Assembly: GCA_965242795.1 (NCBI GenBank)
Contig: OZ251505.1
Location: forward strand, 496,001 to 560,000
From: Bin18 sp965242795
Lineage (GTDB): Bacteria; Desulfobacterota; Binatia; Bin18
Direction of reading: 5' to 3'
Length of the DNA: 64,000 nt
Below are positions 26,685 to 36,974 of this stretch, one piece after another. Position 1 is the stretch's first letter. Each line of letters opens with the position of its first letter. Both the position numbers and the translations under genes were made by a program. Below the pieces are notes generated by a model that saw only the letters and a list, made by a program, of their open reading frames with translations, ran no database searches and was not told the origin of the DNA.

Positions 26685-27830
26685 TCAGCCGTTGCCGAGA
26701 ACGGTCACGCAACCGACGGAGCCCGGGCCGCCCAGATTGTGCGCCAAGCCGACCTCGGCGCCCGCGACCTGCCGCTCCCCGGCCTTGTCCCACAAATGCT
26801 GCGAGACCTCGTAGATCATGCGGATGCCGGTCGCCCCGATCGGGTGGCCGAACGATTTGAGCCCGCCGGACGGATTCACGGGCACCGCGCCGCCGCCGAT
26901 GTCCGCGCGGCCCTCGGCCACGTAACGCCAGCCCTCGCCTTTGTCGCACAGCCCGAGGTCTTCGTAGTTCAGGATTTCGGTGATCGTGAAACAGTCGTGG
27001 CACTCGACCAGATCGATGTCCTTGGCCGTGACGCCGGCCTGCTCGTACGCGGACTGCGCCGCCTGTGCGGTCGCCGGAAAGCCGGTGTAGGCGAAGCTCG
27101 GCTTCATGTACGGCTCGCCCGAGGTGACCGACAGGCCGATGCCCTTGACGTTGAGCGGGTCGGGCCGGAACGTCTTGGCCAGTCCGCTCTTGCAGACGAT
27201 CACGGCCGCGGCCCCGTCGGTGGTCGGGCAGCAGTCCAGCAACCCCAGCGGGCTGCAGATCATCGGCGCGTTCACGACCTGGTCTTCCGAGACCTCCATG
27301 CGGAAGTGCGCCTTCGGGCTCATGGTGCCGTTGTGGTGGTTCTTCATCGCCACCTTGGCGAGCGCGGTCTTGTCGATGCCGTATTCCTCGAAGTACCGGT
27401 TGGCGGCCATCGCGAACAGCGACGGCGCGGTCGTGCCGTAGCCCACGACCGGATGCGAGCCGAACGTGCCGAGGCCGCGTTGGCCCGAGTCGCGCAGCTT
27501 CTCGAAGCCCAGCGCCAGCACGACGTCGTACATGCCGGAGGCGACCGCCATGCACGCGTTGCGGAACGCGTCCATGCCCGAGGCGCAGTAATTCTCCACG
27601 CGCGTGATCGGAATGTCGAACAACTTGAGCGGGTCGGCCAGGGCGTTGCCGGCGCTGGCCGAACTCAGCGTCCCGACCCAGGCGGCCTGAATCCGCGTCG
27701 GCTCGATGCCGGCGTCCAGATACGCCTCCTGCGCGGCTTCGACGATCATGTCTTCGGCGCTCTTGTCGTAGTTCTCTCCGAACTTGCTGCACCCCGCGCC
27801 GACCACCGCCACCTTGTCGCGAATGTTCAT
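26685..27830 (-). CDS. Acetyl-CoA acetyltransferase-like thiolase
   Basis: The 381-residue SCP2-type thiolase starts MNIRDKVAVVGAGCSKFGE. Cys82 lies in the ENYCASGMDAFR nucleophile loop, HDCFTITEI is in the middle and GGLKSFGHPIGATG near residue 325. It is more conserved than the other thiolase in this window. The HMG-CoA-synthase-like gene lies 35 bases upstream on the same strand, and the operon also encodes an SDR and ACAD, consistent with degradation of a branched or cyclic acyl-CoA. Confidence 0.92.
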   Translation of the reverse strand: MNIRDKVAVVGAGCSKFGENYDKSAEDMIVEAAQEAYLDAGIEPTRIQAAWVGTLSSASAGNALADPLKLFDIPITRVENYCASGMDAFRNACMAVASGMYDVVLALGFEKLRDSGQRGLGTFGSHPVVGYGTTAPSLFAMAANRYFEEYGIDKTALAKVAMKNHHNGTMSPKAHFRMEVSEDQVVNAPMICSPLGLLDCCPTTDGAAAVIVCKSGLAKTFRPDPLNVKGIGLSVTSGEPYMKPSFAYTGFPATAQAAQSAYEQAGVTAKDIDLVECHDCFTITEILNYEDLGLCDKGEGWRYVAEGRADIGGGAVPVNPSGGLKSFGHPIGATGIRMIYEVSQHLWDKAGERQVAGAEVGLAHNLGGPGSVGCVTVLGNG

Positions 27831-27864
27831 ACCGTCTCCTTTCGCGGAACGTCGTTCCGTGCGT

Positions 27865-29265
27865 TCATGCCGCGGGCCGCGCCTTCCAGAAGTAATTCTT
27901 GAGCCCGAAGCCTTCGTGATATTTCCGAAACGTCAACTCGACCGGCATGCCGATCGCGATCCGTTCGGCTTCGCAATCCGTCAACTGGACGAAGACGCGC
28001 CCGCCGCGGTCGAGGTCCACGACCGCGTGGGTGGTGGGCGGGTCCGGCGTCTCGGTCAGATAATCGTGCGTGAACGTGAACAACTTGCCGCGGCGCGAGA
28101 GCTTGACCTCTTCCAGTCCGTCCCGGTAGCCGCATTCGGTGCAGATGCGGTGCACGGGAAACTGGATCACACCGCAGCGCGGACATTTGCCGCCGTACAA
28201 CGGCAGAATCTGTTTCTGGTCGCGCAGCAGCACGACCGGCGTGGACTCGTCGTCGCTCGCGTAGTCCTTCTTCATCAGCTTGCGGAAGCGCGCGTATTTG
28301 CCGTACGAGCCGACCGTCCGCTTGACCTCGATCTGCGAATACACGCTGCGCCGGACCCGGAAATCGGCAATCGCGTCGGTCGCGCGGAACACCGCGGCGT
28401 CGCCGCCATCGCCGTAGCCCGCCACCAGGATCAGGTCGCCCGGCGCGGCGCGCTCCAGGACCGCGGCGAGCAGCAGGAGCGGCTGCGCGGTGCCGGCGTC
28501 GCCGATCGTGTTCCAGAACGTCTCCTGCACCTGCGTCTCGACGTCGAAACCCTGGCTGCGCAGCGCGGACTGCAACGCCTTCTGGGTCGGCGCGGCAATC
28601 GCGGCGCTCGCGATGTCTTTGGCCTCCAAGCCGCATTGCTGCAACACGCCGCCGACCGTGGCCGCGATGAACCGGTTGTAGCCGAACTTGTTCTCGAACC
28701 CCCCGGGAAACGACTTCAGATAATCCTGTTCTTCGGTGCGCCACGTGCCGAGGAACTCCTGGCTGACCGTGTAGCTGCCGACGAGTTCGGCCATCACGTT
28801 GTCGGTGCCGATGACGACCGCGGCGCCGGCATCGCCGTATTGCTGTTCCTGCAACGTATCCGGCTCGCCCATGCGCGCGTCGCCGCCGCACACCACCAGC
28901 AGTTGCCCGGGCTGCACGACGTCCAGACCGGTCAGCAGGGCCGACGTGCCGGCGCGCAGCGAATCCGTGAAGTCGATGGTGCGCAGTTCCTTGCCGGTAT
29001 CCAGCACCGCGGCGACCGTGGCCGCGGCCTGCTTCTCCCGGTAGGGCGAGGTGGTCGAGGCGAAGAAGACGCCGGCCACGGTTTTCGGGTCGAGTGCGCC
29101 GAGCGCGTCGATGCTGGCGTTGACCGCCAGCGTGAGGCTGTCCTCGTCGAAACTCGCCAGCGCGCGCTCACCGCCCAGTGAGGGGGTGTCCCACTCCTTG
29201 GCGATCACGTCGCGCGGCAGGCGATACGTGGGAACGCAGGCTCCATACGAAACGATGCCAACCAT
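27865..29265 (-). CDS. HMG-CoA synthase-like thiolase fused to DUF35
   Basis: Residues 1-320 are a thiolase fold of the hydroxymethylglutaryl-CoA synthase family (GIVSYGACVP, YGDAGAAVVIGTDN). About residues 350-466 are a DUF35 domain with zinc-ribbon cysteines (CPRC...CTEC) and an OB fold. At the position of the usual nucleophilic Cys (ACYGGT) the sequence reads DSLRAGT, so Leu103 replaces Cys and normal condensation chemistry is doubtful. The start is placed at the ATG with GGAG 7 bases upstream; a GTG lies two codons earlier. The tight operon with thiolase and SDR implies a shared pathway. Confidence 0.88.
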   Translation of the reverse strand: MVGIVSYGACVPTYRLPRDVIAKEWDTPSLGGERALASFDEDSLTLAVNASIDALGALDPKTVAGVFFASTTSPYREKQAAATVAAVLDTGKELRTIDFTDSLRAGTSALLTGLDVVQPGQLLVVCGGDARMGEPDTLQEQQYGDAGAAVVIGTDNVMAELVGSYTVSQEFLGTWRTEEQDYLKSFPGGFENKFGYNRFIAATVGGVLQQCGLEAKDIASAAIAAPTQKALQSALRSQGFDVETQVQETFWNTIGDAGTAQPLLLLAAVLERAAPGDLILVAGYGDGGDAAVFRATDAIADFRVRRSVYSQIEVKRTVGSYGKYARFRKLMKKDYASDDESTPVVLLRDQKQILPLYGGKCPRCGVIQFPVHRICTECGYRDGLEEVKLSRRGKLFTFTHDYLTETPDPPTTHAVVDLDRGGRVFVQLTDCEAERIAIGMPVELTFRKYHEGFGLKNYFWKARPAA

Positions 29266-29329
29266 GCACACACTCCGGGGTTCTCGGACAACGCGGACGA
29301 GCCGATTCGGGGAACGGCGCCGCGCAGGT

Positions 29330-30124
29330 TCAGTTCAACCGGCTCTCCGGCACGCCGGCGCGCAACATGCAGCCGTCCACCTGAAGATTGACGCCGGTGA
29401 CATAGCCCGCGGCGCGCGAGGCCAGAAACACGCACGGCCACGCGACTTCCTCGCCGGTACCGAAGCGGTTCAGCGCGGTCCCGCCGGTGGCGCGATCCTG
29501 CAACTCCTTGGTCGGCCACAGCACTTCCTTGACGCCCGGCGTCTCGATCGGTCCGGGCGAGATGCAGTTCACGCGGATGCCGTACTCGGCCCACTCGATG
29601 GCATGCGAACGGGTCAGGTTGATGATGCCGGCCTTGGCCGCGGCGTAGTGCGACATGGTGGCCGACCCGAACACCCCGGCCCCGGACGAAATGTTGATGA
29701 TGTTGCCGCCGGTCTTCTTCTCCATCATCACCAGGGCCGCGGCTTTGGAGAACAGAAACGTGCCGTTCAGGTTGATCGCCACGATCGCGGCGAACCCGTT
29801 GGGCGAGATTTCGTGCGCGTGGGCCACGAAGCTCGCGCCGGCGTTGTTGATGAGGATATCGACCTGCCCCCAGTTCTCGACCGTTTTGCGCACCACGGCC
29901 TCGACCTGATCGTTCTGGCGCACGTCGCAGACGAGTGCATCGACCTCCCCGCCGGCTTGGCGGATGCCCTCGGCGACCGGCCCCAAATGGTCCATGGTCC
30001 GGCTGGTAATCATCACCTTGGCGCCCCGCCGGCAGAATTCGGCCGCGATCTCCGCGCCGATGCCCGTTCCGCCACCGGTGACGATGGTCGTCTTGCCCGC
30101 AATGTCGAACGCTTGGTCGGTCAT
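29330..30124 (-). CDS. SDR-family oxidoreductase
   Basis: The 264-residue enzyme is a classical short-chain dehydrogenase: TGGGTGIG at residues 16-23 binds NAD(P), NNAG is at 93-96, and the catalytic set is Ser146/147, Tyr160 and Lys164 (SHYAAAK). The C-terminus GYVTGVNLQVDGC matches the family. It probably acts as a 3-hydroxyacyl-CoA dehydrogenase or 2,4-dienoyl-type reductase in the adjoining acyl-CoA operon. It precedes the HMGCS-like gene by 64 bases. Confidence 0.92.
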   Translation of the reverse strand: MTDQAFDIAGKTTIVTGGGTGIGAEIAAEFCRRGAKVMITSRTMDHLGPVAEGIRQAGGEVDALVCDVRQNDQVEAVVRKTVENWGQVDILINNAGASFVAHAHEISPNGFAAIVAINLNGTFLFSKAAALVMMEKKTGGNIINISSGAGVFGSATMSHYAAAKAGIINLTRSHAIEWAEYGIRVNCISPGPIETPGVKEVLWPTKELQDRATGGTALNRFGTGEEVAWPCVFLASRAAGYVTGVNLQVDGCMLRAGVPESRLN

Positions 30125-30256
30125 GGGTTCCCTCTCTCACGGCTCGAATAGGAAGCCGTCTCAGGTGAATTTCCGCAAGCTCACAAGCTCAAGAGAGCCC
30201 GTCGAGCTCGTCGAAACGGGCGCGGGATCATCGTGTCCGTCGTTTCCTCTCCGATC

Positions 30257-31345
30257 CTATCCGAAGACCCGCAGCCAGTGTGCGCCGCCGTCGGTCGTGC
30301 GCAGGATCGAGCCGTAGCCGCCCACGATCCAGCCGTGGTCGGCGTCGTGGAAATCCACCGCGCGCAGCCACGTCGCGATCGGCATGCCCACGCCGGCCTG
30401 TTGCCATTCCCCATCCCGCCGGCGCAGGACGCGGCCCGCGGCGCCCACGATCCAGCCATCCCCGCCGTCGGCCGCGATGTACGGGGCATATAACGGCTCG
30501 GTGTCGAACAGCGCCGCGTCGGTCTCGCCGCCCTCCTCCCGATTCACGAAGCGCCACTGCCGGCCGCCATCGGTCGTGGCCGCGATCTTGCCCTCCAGCC
30601 CGACCGCGATTCCATTCTCCGCGTCGGCGAAGGACAGGCCGAAGAACGTCGGCAGATTGAGCGCGTCGGTGAAGCCGAGTTGGCCGAGCAAACTGTTCTG
30701 CTGCTCCTGCCACGTCTCGCCGCCGTCCGCGGTGTGGTAGATTTTGCCGAACTCCCCGACGATCCAGCCCACGTTCTCGTCCAGGAACTGCACATCGTAG
30801 AAGATCGGATCGGTCAGGGCCAACGTGGCGTTGGCCGCGACGCCTTCCAGCGAAGGCTGGATGTAGCCGTTCCGCCACGTGGCGCCGCCGTCCGCGGTCT
30901 TCAGATACGTCGCCCGGTCGGCCGCGGCCCAGCCGTGGGCGGTATCGATGAAATGAATCCCGAAGATCGAGTCCCCGATTCCGCTGTCCTGCGCCTGCCA
31001 CGTCTCGCCTTGATCCGCGGAGTGGAGCAGCGTTCCGTCCTGGCCGCTGATCCAGCACTGCATCGGCGGCGCGTCTCCGTCGGACGGACACGCGATGCTG
31101 TAGAGCGCTGCGTTCGTGCCGCTGTCCTGCGCCTGCCAATGCCGGCCGCCGTCCGTGGTCAGCAGGATTTTGCCGGCATAGCCGACCACCACGGCGCGGT
31201 CCGCGGACAAGGCTTCGACGTCGAAGAACTTGTCGGTCATCGCAATCAGGTTGGTACTGAGGGGCGCCTCGGACGCGGCATCGCGGCAGCCGGACAGGCC
31301 GCCCAGGATGAGGCCGAGAGAAAGCAGGGCGTGCAGAGGTTGCAT
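30257..31345 (-). CDS. YCF48/BNR beta-propeller lipoprotein (second copy)
   Basis: From MQPLHALLSLGLILGGLSGC the product is 362 residues. The first 20 are a lipoprotein signal with lipobox GLSGC. At least six YCF48 blades follow (GKILLTTDGGRHWQAQ, GTLLHSADQGETWQAQ, GKIYHTADGGETWQEQ and others). It is related to the protein ending at 22866 but smaller. It lies upstream of the SDR gene on the same strand, after a repeat-bearing gap. Why a YCF48 protein heads a catabolic set is unclear. A start 11 codons earlier is possible. Confidence 0.85.
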   Translation of the reverse strand: MQPLHALLSLGLILGGLSGCRDAASEAPLSTNLIAMTDKFFDVEALSADRAVVVGYAGKILLTTDGGRHWQAQDSGTNAALYSIACPSDGDAPPMQCWISGQDGTLLHSADQGETWQAQDSGIGDSIFGIHFIDTAHGWAAADRATYLKTADGGATWRNGYIQPSLEGVAANATLALTDPIFYDVQFLDENVGWIVGEFGKIYHTADGGETWQEQQNSLLGQLGFTDALNLPTFFGLSFADAENGIAVGLEGKIAATTDGGRQWRFVNREEGGETDAALFDTEPLYAPYIAADGGDGWIVGAAGRVLRRRDGEWQQAGVGMPIATWLRAVDFHDADHGWIVGGYGSILRTTDGGAHWLRVFG

Positions 31346-31627
31346 ACGTATGCGAGCCGCAGGTGGTGCCGGGCTCATTCTCTACTCATTTCCGGCTCGG
31401 TTTGCAACGCGACGGGTGCGTCGGTTTGGAGTTGGTGATTCGTTCATGGAGGTGCGGTGACACCTCGAACCCCTCCCCCGCAGCACCGAGTCTTACCTTA
31501 AAACAGCAAACCGAGAGACTGCCCCCCGATTCCCGCGCCCTTCCGCTTCATCCGCGATTTGGTATAATCCGCCGCCCATCACTCCGCCCGCTCCGCAGGG
31601 CGCTGACCCGGAGGTACGACATCCCTT

Positions 31628-33856
<2,229 letters not shown>

Positions 33857-33877
33857 CAGCGGGGGCACGAGATCGGA

Positions 33878-33925
33878 GTCCAGCCTTTGCGAAGATGGGG
33901 GTTTGTCTCCACGCCAAGGCTGGAC
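33878..33925. terminator. Inverted repeat after icd
   Basis: GTCCAGCCTT (33878-33887) and AAGGCTGGAC (33916-33925) are a perfect 10-bp inverted repeat with a 28-base loop, 22 bases after the icd stop. There is no T run, so a termination role is only possible. It also marks the left edge of the lower-GC insert. Confidence 0.5.
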
Positions 33926-34025
33926 GCCAGGAAGACGAATCAGATCGTCCCCGTCTCCTTTCTGTCAACCCAGAGACAGAAGCTGACAACACAACCTGGT
34001 CCTGGTTGGTGCGAGGTCTCCTCCA

Positions 34026-34955
34026 ATGCCCGAGAGTGCGAAAATCACTTTCCTGAAAGAATTTTCGTCTCGTTTTGGGACATTGAGAAAATTAGGTAAA
34101 AGCCAATCTCTCTATCAAGTAGGCAACGACGCCGCTCGCCTCTACATTCGTTATTCGAAGGTTCACTCCAGAAACCAAACGTTCTACGGTCTGAGAAAGG
34201 AAGATTTGCAGCAACTCGAAGGCCACCCGTCGATCGTCTGTCTCTTATGGAACGACCAGACGGAACCCTTAGCCCTCCCCTATTCAGAGTATGAAGAGAT
34301 ATTCAAGACGATATCGCCTGCCAGCGACGGTCAATATAAAGCGCAGGTGTATCTGCAAAAGGAAGGGAATGAACTCTACATAGCCAATGCAGGGAGGCAT
34401 AATGTCGAATCGTATTTCGGCTGGGACCATCTCGCTTCTTTGATCGAAACAACAAAGCTGACCGAGAATCCCACCCTCTCTCATGCGCAAGTCCAAACCT
34501 TGATCGGTGCAATCGGACTATCGAAGGGGTTCGACGTATGGATACCGAGAAACGATCGGGGAAAATTGGACTGGTCCCTGACCAAACAGTTCGAATGTGC
34601 TGCCGTGCTCCCTGAGAAATTCAATTCCATCGAAAACATTCTATCTGAAATCGATATTCTTTGGATGGAACGCGGGGCCGGGAAACTCCGCTCGCTCTTC
34701 GAGGTCGAACATTCCACTCCAATTTATTCGGGCCTGCTCCGTTTCAATGACGTTCATCTTGTGACGGCGGATGCGCAAGCGACTTACAACATCGTCTCGA
34801 ATAATGAAAGACGGAATCTCTTCGCCAATCAATTGAATAGGCCGACGTTCAAGGCAAGCGGTCTCGATAGACGTTGTACCTTTATGAACTATTCCAACGT
34901 ATTCGTATGGCACACACAGGTTCACAAGGCCGAACAAAGGAGGGGCTATGGCTGA
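34026..34955 (+). CDS. Putative PD-(D/E)xK restriction-type endonuclease
   Basis: The 309-residue protein has a C-terminal region resembling restriction-like nucleases: GFDVWIPRNDRG (about 168-180), EIDILWMERGAG (near 206-216) and FEVEHSTPIYSGLLRF (near 222-237). The Asp and the Glu-x-Glu-His segment are candidate catalytic residues; lysine is not in the standard place. The N-terminal half is unrecognised. The gene is much lower in GC than its neighbours (near half versus about two thirds) and lies upstream of an MT-A70 methyltransferase, which suggests a transferred restriction-modification-like pair. Confidence 0.6.
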   Translation: MPESAKITFLKEFSSRFGTLRKLGKSQSLYQVGNDAARLYIRYSKVHSRNQTFYGLRKEDLQQLEGHPSIVCLLWNDQTEPLALPYSEYEEIFKTISPASDGQYKAQVYLQKEGNELYIANAGRHNVESYFGWDHLASLIETTKLTENPTLSHAQVQTLIGAIGLSKGFDVWIPRNDRGKLDWSLTKQFECAAVLPEKFNSIENILSEIDILWMERGAGKLRSLFEVEHSTPIYSGLLRFNDVHLVTADAQATYNIVSNNERRNLFANQLNRPTFKASGLDRRCTFMNYSNVFVWHTQVHKAEQRRGYG

Positions 34956-35097
34956 GAAAGACGAACGGAGAATTTGGGTCGCCGTGAGGATAATAGGAGC
35001 TTTCCCGTAAAAAGTGAAAGGATTCAAAAAGGAGAAAGCCGCCCGACTCCTGAGATACCGTCCTCCAAAAGCCAAGGGCGGACATTGCTGGTTATCT

Positions 35098-35733
35098 ATG
35101 AGCATCGCTCAAGACATCATGGACGAAATCGGCGGCAGGAGGTTTGCCACCATCCTGGCCGACCCGCCGTGGCGGTTTCAGAACAAGACGGGCAAGATGG
35201 CACCGGAACACAAGCGGCTGTCCCGCTACCGGACGCTATCTTTCGAGGAAATCGAGGACTTGCCCGTCGGGGACATGGCAGCGGGGACCGCGCATCTCTA
35301 TCTCTGGGTTCCCAATGCGCTGTTGCCGCAAGGCTTGAACGTCATGCAACGCTGGGGCTTCGCCTACAAGACGAATCTGATCTGGTACAAAGTGAGAAAA
35401 GACGGTGGCCCGGACAGAAGGGGCGTCGGGTTCTATTTCAGAAACGTCACCGAAATGATCCTGTTCGGCGTGCGCGGCAAGAAGGCGAGGACGTTACCGC
35501 CGGGCCGGAGTCAGGAGAACATCCTTCTCTCTCAGAAGCGGGAGCATAGCCGGAAGCCCGACGAACAGTACGAACTCATCGAATAGTGCAGCCCCGGCCC
35601 GTATCTCGAACTTTTCGCCCGCGGAGCCAGAAACGGCTGGGTTGCGTGGGGCAACCAGTCGAAACGGTACACACCCGACTGGCACACCTACACCAACCAC
35701 TCTCAATCGCGCGTAGCTGCAGTCGGCGACTGA
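35098..35733 (+). pseudogene. MT-A70 adenine methyltransferase, in-frame TAG
   Basis: From MSIAQDIMDEIGG the product carries the MT-A70 core ILADPPWRF (DPPW motif, residues about 21-29), YLWVPNALL and WGFAYKTNLIWYK, FYFRNVTEMILFGVRG and KPDEQYELIE. A TAG at 35584-35586 then interrupts the frame. The same frame continues CSPGPYLELFARGARNGWVAWGN to the TGA at 35731-35733, and CSPGPYLELFAR is the normal ending of this family. A single base change at one codon therefore separates the gene from an intact methyltransferase of about 210 residues. It is either a fresh pseudogene, an error, or a readthrough case. Confidence 0.85.
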
Positions 35734-35748
35734 GACCGCGCAAAAGGC

Positions 35749-35776
35749 GTAGGGGCGACCGACCGGTCGCCCCTAC
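35749..35776. repeat. GTAGGGGC palindrome between convergent genes
   Basis: Two 13-base arms (GTAGGGGCGACCG and its complement) flank a 2-base spacer. It lies between the end of the methyltransferase frame and the end of tsaC, where it could serve as a bidirectional terminator. Confidence 0.75.
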
Positions 35777-35817
35777 GAAGTATCGAGAAGGTTCCTCGGC
35801 GATTGTTATTGCCGCAA

Positions 35818-36807
35818 TCATGGACGCGCGGCGGCCCGGCGCAGCCGGTCCATGATCGCGCGTCCCAAGCCGGTCTCGGGTACGGGTTCGACGATCACCC
35901 GTTGCAAGTCCTGCGTGTCGAGCCGCCGCAACGCGGCGAACAGGTTGGCCGCGGCTTCGATCAGGTCGCCGTTCGCTGACAAGTGTTCCGTGACCGCGTA
36001 GCCCGGCGCATCGGCCCGCGGCGCGAGCGTCAGCAGCCCTACCCGCTCGCCCTGCGTGGGACGTGGCACCGCTTGACCCGGTTGCAACAAGACGAGCGGG
36101 ACGCGCGGGGCGTAATGCGACGGCAACGTGCCCGGCGAACGCGGGTCAGGCCGCGCGAAATCTCCTGACGAAGATGGTGTGTCGATCTTCCCGATGACCG
36201 CTTCGAGTTGCTCCAACGTGACGCCGCCGGGTCGGAGCAGCGCGGCCCGCGGGCCGTCGAGCGCCAGCACCGTGGATTCCACGCCGACCGAACAGGGACC
36301 GCCGTCGATGATCTCGTCCAGCGCGTGGCCGAGCGTGTCCTGCACGTGGGCCGCGGTCGTCGGGCTGACGTAGCCGAACGGGTTGGCGCTCGGCGCGGCA
36401 ATCGGAAATCGGACGGTGCGTAACAGGTCGAGCGCGACGGGGTGCGCCGGTTGGCGGACGGCCACCGTGGCGCGCCCCGCGGTCACGATGTCGGGAACGA
36501 CCGGCCGCTTGGGCAACACTAGCGTCAGCGGGCCGGGCCAGAATCGCTTCATGAGCCGCCGCGCCCTATCGCCGATGCCGGTGGCATAATCGACGACGGA
36601 AACGGCGTCGGCAACGTGGACGATCAGCGGGTCGAAGCGCGGGCGGTTCTTGACCGCGTAGATGTTGGTTACGGCCCGGGCGTCGAGCGCGTTGGCGCCG
36701 AGCCCGTACACGGTTTCGGTGGGAAAGGCGACGAGGCCGCCGGCACGCAATCGGGCCGCAGCGCGCGCTATCGCCCGCGGGTCGTGCCCGTGGAGAATGT
36801 CCGCCAT
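35818..36807 (-). CDS. tsaC: L-threonylcarbamoyladenylate synthase (Sua5/YwlC)
   Basis: From MADILHGHDPRAIARAAARL the product has 329 residues. It has the N-terminal YrdC/TsaC domain (GGLVAFPTETVYGLGANAL, NRPRFDPLIVH, FWPGPLTLVL, SANPFGYVSPT) and a C-terminal Sua5 domain (LPSHYAPRVPLVLL, GLGRAIMDRLRRAA). It makes threonylcarbamoyl-AMP for the t6A modification of ANN-decoding tRNAs. The long frame continues beyond this start through repeats and the antisense of speA, so the family start is used. A degenerate copy of the cas7-type upstream module and a G-rich repeat (36880-36915) precede it. Confidence 0.93.
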   Translation of the reverse strand: MADILHGHDPRAIARAAARLRAGGLVAFPTETVYGLGANALDARAVTNIYAVKNRPRFDPLIVHVADAVSVVDYATGIGDRARRLMKRFWPGPLTLVLPKRPVVPDIVTAGRATVAVRQPAHPVALDLLRTVRFPIAAPSANPFGYVSPTTAAHVQDTLGHALDEIIDGGPCSVGVESTVLALDGPRAALLRPGGVTLEQLEAVIGKIDTPSSSGDFARPDPRSPGTLPSHYAPRVPLVLLQPGQAVPRPTQGERVGLLTLAPRADAPGYAVTEHLSANGDLIEAAANLFAALRRLDTQDLQRVIVEPVPETGLGRAIMDRLRRAAARP

Positions 36808-36824
36808 GTGGTGACCGTGAGGGG

Positions 36825-36915
36825 GTCGGTTTGGAATTCCCGGACCGAGGCAAGGCGCCGTGCGGTTCGGACCCTCACCCCGGCCCTCTCCCAAAGGGAG
36901 AGGGGGCAGGAGGGA
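36825..36915. repeat. G-rich inverted repeat and upstream module near tsaC
   Basis: CCTCACCCCGGCCCTCTCCC with AAAGGGAGAGGGGG forms a stem at 36882-36915. At 36825-36848 the minus strand shows a diverged match to the module found upstream of cas7 and the SnoaL gene. The gap between tsaC and speA (36808-36974) holds nothing else. Confidence 0.55.
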
Positions 36916-36974
36916 TGAGAAGTGCGGGGGACGGCAACTCGCCGGGTGTCCTGACCACAGGCGCCCTTCCCGTC

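Noticed and set aside
35584..35586. Recoding of the TAG codon as pyrrolysine or another amino acid.
   Set aside because: No sign of such machinery in the window and the family does not have a special residue there. Mutation or sequencing error is simpler.
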